DNA from: Beverwykella pulmonaria
Lineage: Eukaryota > Ascomycota > Dothideomycetes > Pleosporales > Melanommataceae
Assembly (NCBI GenBank): GCA_001599595.1
Contig: BCHH01000008.1
Coordinates: 1,098,220-1,162,219, forward strand
Direction: 5' to 3'
DNA: 64,000 nucleotides
Shown: positions 34,196 through 46,206 of the stretch, one piece after another
Layout of the letters: every line of letters starts with the position of its first letter
How positions within the stretch are numbered: position 1 is the stretch's first letter
Program-made: the position numbers and the translations under genes
Notes under the pieces: generated by a model
The model's database searches: none
Told to the model about the DNA's origin: nothing
The model's input: only the letters and a program-made list of their open reading frames with translations

Positions 34196-34820
34196 ATGCA
34201 CGACATTGTAGCCTACACGATAGGCTAGGATAGAAGGACAATGATGCTTGCATCTCACTACAGATACGAAAATCTTAGCGGTTGCATGAACATCTGTTTG
34301 TGAGATTTGCATAGAAAACTCAAACCAGGCACCACACCGTACCTGGGATTGTCTGGGCATTTTGTAAGCTTTATGAATGTGAAGGCTGCCACACCGATGT
34401 AATCCAGACTGCAGAAATTGAATGCAGCGGTTAGTATTGTTGCCTTTGCGAACACGGCGTGACCACAAGTGGTCATCTGCGCCGAATGATAAAACGCCCA
34501 CCTTTGTGCGGCCTCTCAGTTGCTAAGATATCCCGACGCATATATGCTGTGGGGTTTATCCCTCGAATCTAGCATGCAAAAGAATGGCATACTATATCCG
34601 AAACCGAACATTCGAAGGGGGTGGAATGTCGTGGGCTCCGCCGCGGACCTTTGCCGCCAAGCAGCCTGCTCCGGATCCACCGCGACGCACTTCACCTCCA
34701 TCAAAGCTCCCGCCTCCAGTTCCAATTCCCACCACTATAACTCCAACCTCACCACCACTCACGCCTAGCACGCTCTCACCCTCCATACACACTTCCGAAC
34801 CCCTCCCAACACCCTCCACC
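34196..34820. other. Intergenic upstream of RPN12
   Basis: 625 nt. From 34584 it is open in frame with RPN12 (79 extra codons, proline-rich). TTTGCCGCC at 34650-34658 differs by one base from the yeast proteasome element on the opposite strand (GGTGGCAAA). Confidence 0.45.
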
Positions 34821-35707
34821 ATGGCCGAGAAAGAGCTCCAAGACCTGCTCAAGCAGCTCCACCAGACGCTGCAATCGCACAAATACCAACAAACACCGAC
34901 GCTCCTCTCCCGCGCCAAAGTCGCCCTCCTGCACCTCCAAGCCCTGATCCCCTCGGAAGACACGCCGCGAAAACACCTCCTTCTTGCCCGTGAGACGCTC
35001 GAGCTCGGCGCTGTCATATCGATCCGGCTCAAGGACCCCGTGTCCTTCACGCGGTACTTCCAGCAGCTGCAGCCATTCTACTCGCTGCCCGACGACGTGC
35101 TGCCCAAGGATGGGAGCCAAGCGAGCAAGATCACGGGGCTGTATTTGTTGTTGTTGCTGAGTGATGGCGATTATGCGGGCTTCCATACCCTGCTCGAGAC
35201 GCTCGAGGTGGCGGCTAGGCAGACGGGGAAGGGGCTGGAGGAGGATGTGTTTGTGCAGTATCCGATAAGGCTGGAGCAGGCGCTTATGGAGGGCAGCTAT
35301 GATCGGGTGTGGGGCGAGACGAAGAGTGATAAGGTGCCTAGCGAGGAGTTTGGCATGTTCTCTGAGGTAAGCTAGACCACCCCACATACAACATCCCCTC
35401 GTAAACTCTCGAAGGTCAGTTATGCTTATCATGAGTGTAGGTCCTCATCGGCACCATCCGCAAGGAAATCGCCTCGTGCAGCGAAAAAGCCTACCCCTCG
35501 ATCCCCATCTCAGACGCCAAATCCCTCCTGTTCCTCGACTCCGAAGGCAGCGTCGTCAAGTTCGCGCAGGAATCTGGTTGGGTTGTTAAGGACGGCAGGA
35601 TATACTTCCCGCAGGAGGACGAGTATGGCCCGGGCAAGGACGTCACGAGTGACCAGGTCATCGAGAATACGCTGGGATATGCGCGGGAGCTGGAGACGAT
35701 TGTCTGA
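34821..35707 (+). CDS. RPN12: 26S proteasome lid subunit RPN12 (PSMD8)
   Basis: PCI-type subunit of the 19S regulatory particle lid; its incorporation completes the lid and permits lid-base joining. Two exons, 34821..35366 and 35441..35707 (74-nt intron), giving 270 aa, near the yeast length of 274. The helical repeat region includes LARETLELGAVISIRLKDPVSFTRYFQQLQPFY and KITGLYLLLLLSDGDYAGFHTLLE. The C-terminal winged-helix part reads VLIGTIRKEIASCSEKAYPSIPISDAKSLLFL, ending in VIENTLGYARELETIV. The start was placed at MAEKELQDLL; a longer in-frame reading from 34584 would add a 79-residue proline-rich extension absent from the family. Confidence 0.93.
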
Positions 35708-36384
35708 CCAAGGGAGCTTGGACGGCGAGAGGATGGAGGAGTGCAGAGAAGACTGTACGATTACAGGCCGACATACATTTGCAGTCTGGCTGGCTTGCTT
35801 CCGGAGATGGAACAGGGCGTTGGTCTAGCATAATAGAGCGGCATGGTGGGACTCAATGACCCGAAAACTAATGAACATATATCGAAACTCTTCTGTTCCC
35901 CTAATCTAACTTGATGCTTGTCCATCTCGATCACGCCTTCGGTAATATACGTGTTGTGAAATGGGCTGATGTGCAGTTTGGCCCCCAGATAGCAAACAAC
36001 TGCCACCGTTGTTCCAGAATTGAATTGCTTCGAGCCTACAGACGTGACGACGTCGAGATACCACATACCTTCCTCTGCCTTTCCAGTTTGAGCTTGAAAC
36101 GTCTTTGGCTTGGTATGATACAGAATTGTACAGTGTGCAGCTAGGTTACGTGCCCTAAAACATGTCTCTCCCGCCCGCACTCTAAACATGCGAAGAGTTG
36201 AGACTCCATTCCATGCATGCATGTCCACAGTTTCCCTTCTCTCTTTGCCGGCAATCCTAGATCCATCCACTTAACTTAACCCCTTCCTAGTCTCATCTCA
36301 TTCCATCCTTTCGTCTCCGTCCCTATATCTCCCCATATTGTGTTATCCACACCCACTCACTCCGGCCCTCACGAACCCCCGCCC
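35708..36384. other. Convergent 3' region, RPN12 / uL11m
   Basis: 677 nt between converging stop codons; no gene seen. Confidence 0.45.
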
Positions 36385-37066
36385 CTACGGCACAACCACG
36401 ACCCCCAGACTCCCTGCCTGCCCCACCACACTCCTACATACGCCCTCGAGTCCCAACCCACTCAACCTCGCCTCCCCAACTTTAATCTTCGCAATTTCAT
36501 AAACATGTTTCAGACTCACGGTCCCGACCGTGCCCTTGGTCGCATTCCCATTTGTCGGACTAGACGTGCTCTGCTTCCCCGTTTGCCCCTCGTGGTTGTT
36601 CGTTGGACCGGGGACGTTGCCCGCGCCTTTTACTTTAGACTTGGTGGGGAGCACGCCCGCGGCGGAGAGCAGGAGTGTAGCCGTGGGGGGTGTTCGTAAG
36701 GAGAAGGTGAATGTGCGGTCCGGGCGGACTGTGATGCGCGCGGGGATCGGGGTCCCCGGTAAGTAGTGCGAGGTGCGGGCGTTGAATTCCTGTCATTATA
36801 TCACATTGTCAGTACAATTGCCCCCCAAGGGATGGGAGATAGATAGAGTCTTTGTACAAGGGGAGAACCGGATATGCCCAAACATCTCTCTATACGCAAA
36901 CATGGCCAAGACGAGAAACAGCGATCCAGGAACTCACCTTACAAAAATCCATACTCTTCACGCCCTTACTCCCCAGCGCGGGACCAACTGGCGGCGACGG
37001 ACTTGCTTGGCCCGCGCCCACGATGAGCTTGACAATCTGGTCGCGCTGCAGTGCTTTCTTTGCCAT
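36385..37066 (-). CDS. MRPL19: Mitochondrial large-subunit ribosomal protein uL11m
   Basis: Component of the L7/L12-stalk base (GTPase-associated centre) of the mitochondrial ribosome. Two exons, 37066..36938 and 36789..36385, with a 148-nt intron (GTGAGT donor), giving 177 aa. The L11 signature is clear in exon 1: [26 protein letters not shown], then MDFCK|EFNART across the splice. Exon 2 continues the family pattern with [28 protein letters not shown]. The C-terminal half is unusual: about 30 residues rich in Asn, Gly, Ser and Thr (near residues 95-125) separate the N-terminal domain from the RNA-binding domain ([33 protein letters not shown]). The name follows the yeast orthologue. No strong presequence is visible, as in several fungal L11m proteins. 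Confidence 0.92.
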
Positions 37067-37569
37067 GGTGTTGTGCAACTGTGTCGGAATGGCCGAGTTC
37101 AGTCGGAACACTTTTCCAAGGTCGATGCGCCGGCGCGGAAAAGGGATTCTCCGACGGCTTTGGGACAGTCAAATAGAAGGAGATAGGATCACCACAATGG
37201 AACGGTAAGTCCTGCGTATTGAAATGGATTTTGATTTGGTTTGCACTGCTTTTTCTAAAACCGCATGCTAAAATCAACTTGCTCGTCGCAACACCATCAG
37301 CCCGCATGATCATGTCAACCCCTCATTTGGTGCCCTCACGCAAACCGTTTTTTACATACACTTACATGAGCACGCCGCAAGCTCGATGCCTTCGGCTCGG
37401 TAGACGAGGTGCGTTCCACCTTCACCAGGTTGCCTCAGTCCCCATGTCGCCATTGGCAGCTAATCACTGTTCCCAAACAAGGTCCACGCAGCTCTTTCTA
37501 TCCACGATTCGTCTGTACTTCAGCGGCGTGAGCAGCACCGTCAATCAATCCACGACATGATCCTCGCGC
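37067..37569. other. Intergenic upstream of uL11m
   Basis: 503 nt between the Zn2Cys6 gene's stop and the uL11m start; no gene seen. Confidence 0.45.
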
Positions 37570-40002
37570 TCACGAAAACCCATAGATGCCACCTCGCTCT
37601 TGAAACTTCAATTGGTACTCCCTTAGATCCGCCCAGTTCCGCAGTTCGTTCTCTTCATCGGCCGGGCCGCCGTTACTACTCAGGTCAGAGCCCTCGGGGT
37701 TGACTCGTTCGAGTTTCGAGAGGACGTCGAGAAACTTGTAGAGGTAGTCCTGGTGTTCGAGTGCCGTGGAACCTTTGTGTTCCTTGGGAATTTCTAGCAA
37801 CGTGCTGGCGATGGAGCGCACTTTCCGCGTCTGACATAGACGTAAGCTTGGGATCGAGCCAAACGAATTCTTTACCAAATAATCAATCGGACACGAGAGT
37901 CGGCGATCTTTGTCCACATCATAGAGAAAATCGGAATCGCGTAAATGAGATTGTAGACTTACAAAGCTGTTGTTGTTAGGCTCCATGTTGACCATGTCGA
38001 TGCTCCCCAGGACGATCAAAAGATCCTTGACCACCTGTTCGCGCTCTGCTGACATTAAATTCTGTAGAGCATCAGGATCGCGTGCGGGTCGTGGTGCTAG
38101 CCTGTCCAGTCCAGCTGTCAGGGCATCCTGTGAGGGCTGCATGCCCTGGTTTGACGTTTCGATATGCTTCTCTAGCAGCGCGAAATACTTCTCCACTATG
38201 TAGGACCGGATACTGAGATGACTAGCGTAGATGTTGGCTTTTTGGATTTCATATTGAGCAGGTCGGCGGGCTTCCAGGGATTCGGGCCCATTGAACGTGC
38301 TCAACGCAGGATCTCTGTAGTCCACGTACTCGGGCATGGGTGGGTAGTAAGGCTGTTTCCGCTGGCCAGAATTGCCATTCTGCCCGTTTGGCAGGACTTT
38401 GAGGACTTCTGGAAGGTCGTCGAGAACTTGCTTACACTGTTGCAGGCTTTGGTCTAATACTCGTTGTTGGAGGTCCCAGTCGTACAGCTGATCAATACCA
38501 AACATCATCTCGGCTATCGACAATGCCGAGTACGAAGTGTAAATGCGCACATTTTTGTTGAACCCTGTGATGATCGATACAACACCTTCTGGCTGAGGGT
38601 GTATGTCATGAGGATATATGCACGCATCGTCCACTTCTATTGGAAGAGGCGGGAGGGGCTCGGTCGGAGTGGAAGGGAGCATAGTGAGCTCGCCGAATGA
38701 AGCACCTAGCTGCTGCACGGTCCTGGGTTGATGTTCAGCTCACTCAAGGAAGTGATAAAAGGTCGAGGAAGAGAAATGAGAGGCTTACCGCACACCAACG
38801 AACAGGGTCCAAAACACCCTGTGGCCAATCTGCTCTGTGATCTTGTCTAGTTTGAGGTCCATGGAAGGATCAAAGCTTGTCCCATTGGCGTCCCCAAACC
38901 CGTTTCCGTCGAGAAATGTGTACGGATGATCTGGGGACTTGTGCAGACCCAGAGATCGCAATATGGTCTGACATTCGCCAAAGTAGAGCCGCAGCTGTCG
39001 CCATTGGAATATGTATGCCCCTGTTAGCCCTAAGAAATAACTCGTACACGCGTCATAAACGTTGAGATTAGGACGATCAAGATATCCCGGCCCCCGCGCT
39101 TGAGCACACACTTCCCGGCACTTCTCAACCAGGGATAGGTGCGAAGGATACTGATTCCGGCCCTGCAGTTTCAGGTGTTGGCGCGGCTTCCGAGGAAATG
39201 AAGCTACGAGTGCAGCAATCATAGATGCCAGAAGAGCAAGGAAGTCTGGATTGCTGTAGTCCTCCCGCCGCTCCCATGCCTCCCGGAACGAAGGCTCGTG
39301 AGGAAACGGACACAGTGGGTGGATGTATGTGAAGAAATCGTCTATGAGGGCGTTCATGGTCGGATGAGAGGCTATTGTGTCGGCGGAGAGGGGATGCGGG
39401 GGATGCGAGGACAACTGGGCGAGCGCATGCGCAGCGTTTGTAGGGGATGCGGGTGTCGAGGGCCCTGAGCCATGTTCTGTGCCATCTAGACGGCGCTTCT
39501 TAATAGCCTCTGCATGGCGATTTGGGGGACCTCTACGGCGGCTCGGGCGGTCGAATGTGCATGGGATTTCGAGTGCCGTGCAGGCTCGACATGGCGGTCC
39601 AGACTCATCGCACTGCACGCGTCGTCAGCTGGGTTCTTCGCGATTCACGGTGCCTCAGAAGACGGCTGCCACACTCACCTTGACTTTGCGGATGCTGCAC
39701 GAATCGCACGCCTTGCGCAGGCGGTTGGGCTTTGGTGTCTGATCTGCAGCATGCGCGGGCGCGATGTTGCGCTGGTCGCTCAGCGCGTGGCTTGCATGTT
39801 GCGCCTGCTGCTGCAGAATCTCGAGATTCTCTATCTTGGGGAAGATGTTCTGTGGACTGTACTGGAGCTGCTGCTGGTGTTGTTGATGCTGTTGCTGCTG
39901 CTGTTGCTGCTGCTGCGCGTTGTCCAGCGAGTTTGGGGTCGCAGGATAAGCCGGCGCATAGTGCGCGTCTTCGTTCGGGTTCGGGTACTGCGAGGATGAC
40001 AT
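37570..40002 (-). CDS. Zn2Cys6 fungal-type transcription factor
   Basis: Binuclear zinc-cluster regulator; its target pathway is not recognised. Exons: 40002..39679, 39612..38789, then 38722..37963 and 37830..37570 if a stop-free 132-nt intron (37962..37831, GTAAGT donor, GTCAG acceptor) is removed, giving 722 aa; with it retained, 766 aa. The cluster is complete: C99, C102, C109, C116, C119, C126 (CX2CX6CX6CX2CX6C). As often in this class, an intron splits the cluster after RKVK. A basic linker follows (RRRGPPNRHAEAIKKRR). A polyglutamine/histidine stretch lies at residues 30-47. The fungal_trans middle homology region starts near residue 180 (FFTYIHPLCPFPHEPSFREAW). Splicing joins NNNSF to TRKVRSIASTLLEIP, a more natural helix than the intron-encoded 44 residues. 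It lies downstream of and parallel to the F-box-like gene. Confidence 0.88.
39862..39915 (-). repeat. CAG/CAA-CAT repeat encoding polyQ/H in the Zn2Cys6 factor
   Basis: Eighteen codons, mostly CAG/CAA with two CAT and one CTG, encode nine Gln in a row followed by a Gln/His mixture (residues 30-47). Confidence 0.9.
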
Positions 40003-40818
40003 TGGGACGAGGCTGTTTCGGTCGCGGAGGAGCAGCTTTGAGCATGGTGTTAGCTACACGGCAGCATTGCCAACAGTATCGCCGGGTTCTACCACTCAGA
40101 TCTAACGGAAGGTATCGTGAGCAGACTCACCAATGAATGTAGCGAAAGCTGGGGAGCGGGAGGCACTGTCAAGCTGTCGCGGGCGTGTATGCAGCGGCTG
40201 GGCTCATTGCGGGAGAGACCATTGCAAGAACGGGTCCGTGGGGATGAAATGGTGTCGAGGGAAGTCTTGCAAGAGCCATCCCCCTACCTAAAAGTCAAAT
40301 GGATACGTCACGCTCTGCGGGGACCTTTCAGGTGCGCGCAAAAATTGCAAACTGTTCACTGTCTATCTGGAAAGATCCCTCGCAATCCACAAGCAACTTG
40401 GCTACGACATGCAATTGTTCGATTGCTCGTCTTCAAACTATCTGGTTCATGCTGAAGCATTGGGGTCAAGCTCTTCCCCGCCAATGAGAGCTCCCGCAGC
40501 CCCTGTGAAGATCATCACGCAGATCCATGAGGCATTTCGCATCCGCAATTCTAGTAAGGCAATAATAGCGTTTGGCAGTGATGTTGTACAGGTTTGTTCG
40601 AAAGGATTTTGATCTCCAGGGGAAATGGTTAAGACGTGCCTCGATGTCTTCACCCATGTCCTTCAAGACGATAAATCCCATACCATATATACGCCCGTTG
40701 CCACTAAGTAGGGATATTATATCTACACAGAAGGAGGAGAATCGTGTAGAGCGGATTCCCAAACGCCTCGCCAATTTTCATATGCATCCCAATCTCGCAC
40801 TCTGAGCATACACATCCT
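40003..40818. other. Intergenic upstream of the Zn2Cys6 gene
   Basis: 816 nt with only short ORFs. Holds the regulator's 5' region and the F-box-like gene's 3' region. Confidence 0.45.
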
Positions 40819-42804
40819 TCAATCTGAATCATCGCTCGACGCCGGGTCCCTCGTTGGCGGTCTCGACGTCCTAGACAAGGAGAAATCTAGGATATCGCTC
40901 TTGGGGCCCGCGTCTACGAACTTACGCAGACACCATCCGATTTGGACGGCCGTGGATGTCACATTGCCAAGCGGATCGACCTGCTTGCCCTTGACGAAGA
41001 TGATCTGGTTCTGGCTGTCCTCCCGATCATAGACTTTGTCTGAAGACCCAAAAGCGATGATGGCAAGTTTAGAGGTGCGCTTGTGCTCCATGGCATGTGC
41101 GACGCTCTGCTCGAATCCTTGCTGCGCGAGGCCTTGCAGCAGATGTTCGTAGACCTTGCGGGGCAGTTTGGAGGACGACGGGTTGTTAGTTGGCCATGTT
41201 GTTATGTTAAGTGTGACTAGATTCGGCAGTTCGCCCAGGCAATTCTGATTGACGTTGGAATTAGCATCCGAAGTAGACCCAGGCGAGTGAGACCAATCCA
41301 GCAGCGCAGATCATGTTCGGGAAGAGAAACACGTGATGTGAACTTACTTCGAAATTGACAAACGAGTCCGCCTTGCTACGAATGACGCTGACCGGCGGGA
41401 AAGCTATGGAGAGCTGTTCTAGCAACGAGCAGTCTTTGCAAATCTGCGAAAACGAAGGATAGTCGTAGACGAGCTCATCGTCGCAATCAATCTCGGGGAT
41501 ACGGCTGGCATGTACATTTAACGTAGTTAATGTCTTGCCATGACGTATGATGCCGGCGGATGCTGGCACTGTTGATGGGGAAATAATCAGCGGTGTTCAA
41601 ACGGCGGGAGATAGTCATCGACACTTACAGCTCTTTGCAAATGTTAAATCAATCGTCAGGACATTGATACCCGACACAAGGCACATGAACCCGTCCAACG
41701 CTCCCAGCCCATCGTTCTCGAGGTTGTCATCGTGCTTAAACTCAAGAACCTCCAGCTTCTCTGGCAGCATAGTGCTCTTGCTGAGCTCGGCGAACAGCGC
41801 GTCCGCGCCAGCGCATCCAAATATGCGAATGGCTTTGACCGTCCGAAAGTTAACAATTTTGCAATAGGTATCGGCGGCATACCGCAGGTTGATCTTTTGC
41901 AGCGTGAACTCCTTCAGAGCGAGTGGTGTGCATTTAGCAAAGGGCTGCATATGGCTAAACATAACAGAAGAAATGAGACCGGGTCCTGTGCTGGAGTCAT
42001 TCAGTTCTCGGTTGGAGATCATGGAATCGCTCTCCTCGAAGCTCGCATGGAGTGTGATCTTGTCGAGTTTGTTGGACTTCTCCACCAGCATATGGCAAAA
42101 GTCCAGCACTTTGCGGCTGTCCGGATAGAGGCCCAGCTTCTTGGTGTTTTCAAAGACTTTGTCAAAGTCCGGGATCTTCTGTATCTCCTCCATGACGTCC
42201 CTGTCGAGCGCAATGCCTTCCAGCCATTTCATGCGCTTCTGTTTCTTATATAGCAGCACCAGATTATCCCCCGAAAACGGTGACCACGGATGCCACGAGA
42301 ACTTCTCAAGTATATTCTCCGGTAGTAGCTCGAGTATCATGCGGATAGCAAAGTTTGCCTGTGTGAGCTGGTTGTTGCACTTGTCGAGCACGTCTGCCAG
42401 GTATAGGTCCAGCTTCCGCACATGTTTGAGACCGATGTTCTTGGGGTTTAGGAAGGCGCCGAGCCTCGTGTCGCTCGGGGATCCGACGTCGAGGGTGACT
42501 TCGTTGTAGAGCGTACGTACGCTGATTTCATGGAGCTGCTTGCAGACAAGGCAGAGGTTCTTGAGGTCGGTGGGACGGATAACCTGCACATCGCGTGTTA
42601 GCTGCGTGTGTGTCTCTCTATTTGTGCATGCAATTGCGCCATGTACGCGGAGCGGACGCCTTCGTTGCACGCTACTCCACATTATCGCATAGAAGAAGAG
42701 GCAATGCGCTAGCCACGCGCCGCAACGAATGGTAGTAAACTCACATGCTGCACAATCAACGTCTTGATATCGACCGACAGGTCCATAAAGTTAAGTCGAG
42801 CCAT
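40819..42804 (-). CDS. F-box-like protein of unknown target
   Basis: Four exons: 42804..42745, 42583..41629, 41568..41348 and 41244..40819 (introns 161, 60 and 103 nt), giving 553 aa. Exon 1 plus the start of exon 2 encodes an F-box-like motif: MARLNFMDLSVDIKTLIVQH|VIRPTDLKNLCLVCKQLHEI, with the usual L..L..D....I...V..P.DL..LCLV.K.L pattern. The remainder is a leucine-rich, repeat-like region with alternating L/I positions (HVRKLDLYLADVL, ALKEFTLQKINLRY, LEVLEFKHDDNLE, LTTLNVHASRI), suggesting an irregular LRR-type substrate domain. The C terminus is polar and disordered (TSRPPTRDPASSDDSD). By family analogy it would be a substrate receptor of an SCF ubiquitin ligase; the substrate cannot be predicted. 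Exon boundaries are well supported by phase; the function is inferred. Confidence 0.78.
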
Positions 42805-43664
42805 GCGGGGCAAGGCTGTAGTCGGACTCGTAATCGTGATTGCCGGTGCGCTCTTCGGTGGAGGGCGCGGAGGTGGAGAGATGTGGTGGAAGTCGCCGCG
42901 GTGGTGTCGAAGCCTTATACTCAGTCCGGCCTTCTGTATTGATTCGGGATTGCTTGCGGTCTCTTGTATTGCTGCCTGGGGACTAGATTTTGTCTGCTCT
43001 GACCGGTGTAGAGGTAAGAGCTTGAAAGCGGCAGCCGTTGGCTGAACGCTGGACCAACGAGCAAGGAGATCATCAGCCTCATGAGTGCTGGCTCGCCCCC
43101 ACCGCCGTGGTCGAATGGAACGCTGGAACCAAAGCCAGGCTGCGCTTCCATTGGTACGCAAAGCTGTAAATGCATGTCGCGAGCAGGTCAGCAGTTCGCT
43201 GCGCGCGGAATGCTCGATTCTTCAGCTGCACAGCCTCGTGTGTGTGGCGCAGATGAGCTTCACACATCACCTTTTCGTCGGCTGAGGGCGACGGCCTTCA
43301 CGAGACATGCAGTATACTGTGCAAATGTCAGCAGCTGTGTCTAAAGCGAGGCAGCAGACGCCTGGTCACGACTAAGGGCACACATTATGATGAGAAGCAA
43401 ACAGTCCAGTTCAGATGATGATATCAAGCCCCATGTGCCTGCTCATGTATATCCGCTATAGCACTATCTAGCATGCAAATAAACACTTTCGCGAAGTTGC
43501 TATTCCAGTTGCAGCATGTGCCCAGAATCAAACCATAAAAAATTCAGGATCGCCAGAGCAGGTATCCCCAAAATGCCGCCAATCCAAGAAACGCCCGAAT
43601 GCCAAACACCTCGCTATGCAGGTGCAGTCAATGCCAAAACCATGTTGTAATGAGATGTCTACTC
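42805..43664. other. Intergenic, F-box-like gene upstream region
   Basis: 860 nt between FCP1's stop and the F-box-like start; no supported gene. Confidence 0.45.
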
Positions 43665-46206
43665 TCAAACCTCTTCGCTCTCCGACTTCTCGAACTCTGC
43701 CATCATCTCGGCCTCCAATCCGTCGTCCGCGTCGGAGTCGTCCGCAGCGAGGCCAGCTGGATCGGCATCCTTCCCGTCCTCTTCGCCCTGTCCTTCTTCC
43801 GGTCCTGTAGTCTCTGGACTTGGTAAACCTGAGGATTTGTCCGCAGACACGACGTTGGTCAATGACGTCACGCGTTCCATGGTGCGCTTCTTCCTTCTCT
43901 GGAGTCTCGACGTGCTGTTTACGCTTGCATCGCTGTCGTCCTCTTCACTTACATCGGCAGATGCAGTCACACGTTTCCTCTTCCGTTTGTTCCGCTTCGA
44001 GTCCGTCAGTGTACTGATGTCTGATCGGTTGCTTTCCGAGTCGGAATTACTGTTGTCGGCCTCCGTATCGTCGGATTCGTCCATGAATTCTTGAAACTCG
44101 TCACCCATGGATTGCCATTTATCATCCGACAAATCAAGATCTACGGGCGATTCTACCCCACCTTCGCCGTCTTCATCACCCGTGACACCGATTTCGTCGT
44201 CTTCAAGATCTCCAAAAGGGGAGCCACCGCGCTCAGTGGGGTCCAGCTCAATTAAGTAAGGAGTTTCATCAACGTGATTCCATTGTGTACAGCATTGAAA
44301 CATCCATTCGGCGTTCACGATTTTGATGTGCGGGTAGCGTGCGGCTTTTTTGACTTTCGTTGTCTTTCGATCGGGGTTCGCGATGACGTGTGTTGTCTGT
44401 CTGGTTACATTGAGGGCCACTTGCGCACCAAAACTTCGAATCCATAAGGCGAAATCAGAGCTGGGTACGTTAGCCATGTTCTGCAGGAGTTACTCGGAAC
44501 CACTTACTTCTCTACGTCCATGCCTAGGGGAATAATTCCCGAGAACACAATGGTGGTGCCTTCGAGTACGCTGCGCTTTATCCGTGGCATTAATCGACCA
44601 ACGTCAGGCACATACTCTTCCATGGCGCGCTTCTTGGGACTCTTTTCGCCCTTCAATTCGGCAATGCGGCCACCTTGCGGCACCGATTTTCTTTTTTGAT
44701 ATTCGTCGTAGAATGTACGATGCACGCGCCGCAGGTTGCGCTCGATAACCTGCAGTCCTCTATCATCGTCGTGTAATAGACTATGTCGGTGCCTGTGATG
44801 TTCAGATGTTTGTGTGTCACCGTTCTCGGCCTCCACGAGATTCTCTATTTCTTCGGTCTCTTCGTCCTCCTTGTCCAGCAAAAGTTGCTTCTGCAGCAGT
44901 GGTCGTTCTGTTTGTTGGGATATGATCACCTTTTCCTGCTCCTTGACCTGCTCCAGTAAAACCTCCGGGCTGTCTCCTCCGCCCATGGAGATTAACTGTT
45001 GCTCTAACTCGGTCAGCTCGCCGTTAGTGGTTTCTATAGGTACAGTTTCAGCTGACTTTCCTGCAAGGGAAAAGGCTGTGGCGGTTTCACCTTCAGCTGC
45101 TTTGTCTTTCGCTGGAGCTAGATCGGGACCACCCTTCTTAGCAGCAGACGCGACTAGCTCTTGCTGCTTAGGCAGAAAGCTAGCGTTGATGTCGCCTGCG
45201 CCCGGGAAGAAATTAAATACGGGCACGCGGACTAGATTGTCGCTATAATGCCAGATATCAGCGCGGTCATCAATGATAACGGCCATGTCGGTGTTGGTAG
45301 GAAACAATCGGTGCAGGCTCTTCAACTTGTCGGTGTAGTTTTCGTCGCGGCTCAGAATTCTGTCACCGAAGTACTTTCGATCTGGGTCGATAATCTTGGC
45401 CACAGCCTGCGCATATGCTCGGGTGGCCATTGTGTAAACGTGCATCTCATACATGGTCGAGATCCTGTCGAAGAACTCCTTGAGGCCCGGACGCATCTTG
45501 ACATAGTACCAGTTCGCAGCGACATTTGCGACATTATCGTCCGCCAATTGAAAGCTCTGCACGTCCTTGACGGCATCGTAATTGGGGTTGTCTGGGTCCG
45601 CCTGCCATTCGGCGATGGTGCGCTCGCATGTGGTATGAATGACAGTCTGGTCGAGGTCTACGATGAGAGACAGCTTCCTCGCTGTCAGAAGTCGCTTTTT
45701 GGCGTCCTCTTCAGCGCGCACGGCCTCCCTCTGGCTGACGAGTAAGGACACGTTGTCGTGGGTCATGTTGATCGTCGCGCGGTCCACGTTGCGCTCTTCG
45801 GTCAGGTAGTCGACTTCGGTCATGTCCTTGCCGCAGACAGCGCATAGGGAGCCAAACTGGACCTCGTGTTCGCAGGGCTCCTCGATCTCAACGATGGGGT
45901 TTCTAGACAGCGGTTAACAAGACCCAGCCAGGCAGCCTAGAAATACACTCACCCTGCGCCTCGAATAACGGAGCCATTCTTGATGTACCACTTGGTGATT
46001 TTGCCGTCTGCCGAGGCGTCGAACCGCGCGGGGAACTTCTTCTCGACATCTTTCACGTCGCCGTACTTGTCGCCCTCGGTGACGGTGGTCACGTAGTAGT
46101 AGTTGAAGAGGGGGGATGAGCGCTCGATCTCATCGCCCAGCTTCTTGGCAAGCTCTACGACAGTAATGGGATAGTGTAGACCGGGAGGCGATTTGATGGT
46201 CTTCAT
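43665..46206 (-). CDS. FCP1: RNA polymerase II CTD phosphatase FCP1
   Basis: Removes Ser2 phosphates from the Pol II C-terminal domain so that polymerase can recycle. Three exons: 46206..45953, 45902..44508 and 44460..43665 (introns 50 and 47 nt), giving 814 aa. The N terminus contains a biotinyl-like region (LHYPITVVELAKKLGDEIERSSPLF). The phosphatase acid motif is intact near residue 165 (SLIVDLDQTVIHTT), and MRPGLKEFFDRISTMYEMHVYTM and VIIDDRADIWHYSDNLVRV complete the catalytic fold. The BRCT domain (about residues 533-620, EGTTIVFSGIIPLG... to AEWMFQCC) is split by the second intron, so exon 3 is needed for a complete domain. The C-terminal tail is strongly acidic, as in the family. A large uORF ends on the FCP1 ATG. 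Confidence 0.95.

Noticed and set aside
39514..39999. 161-codon Leu-rich plus-strand ORF
   Set aside because: Antisense of the polyQ and zinc-cluster exons; the Leu run is complemented CAG.
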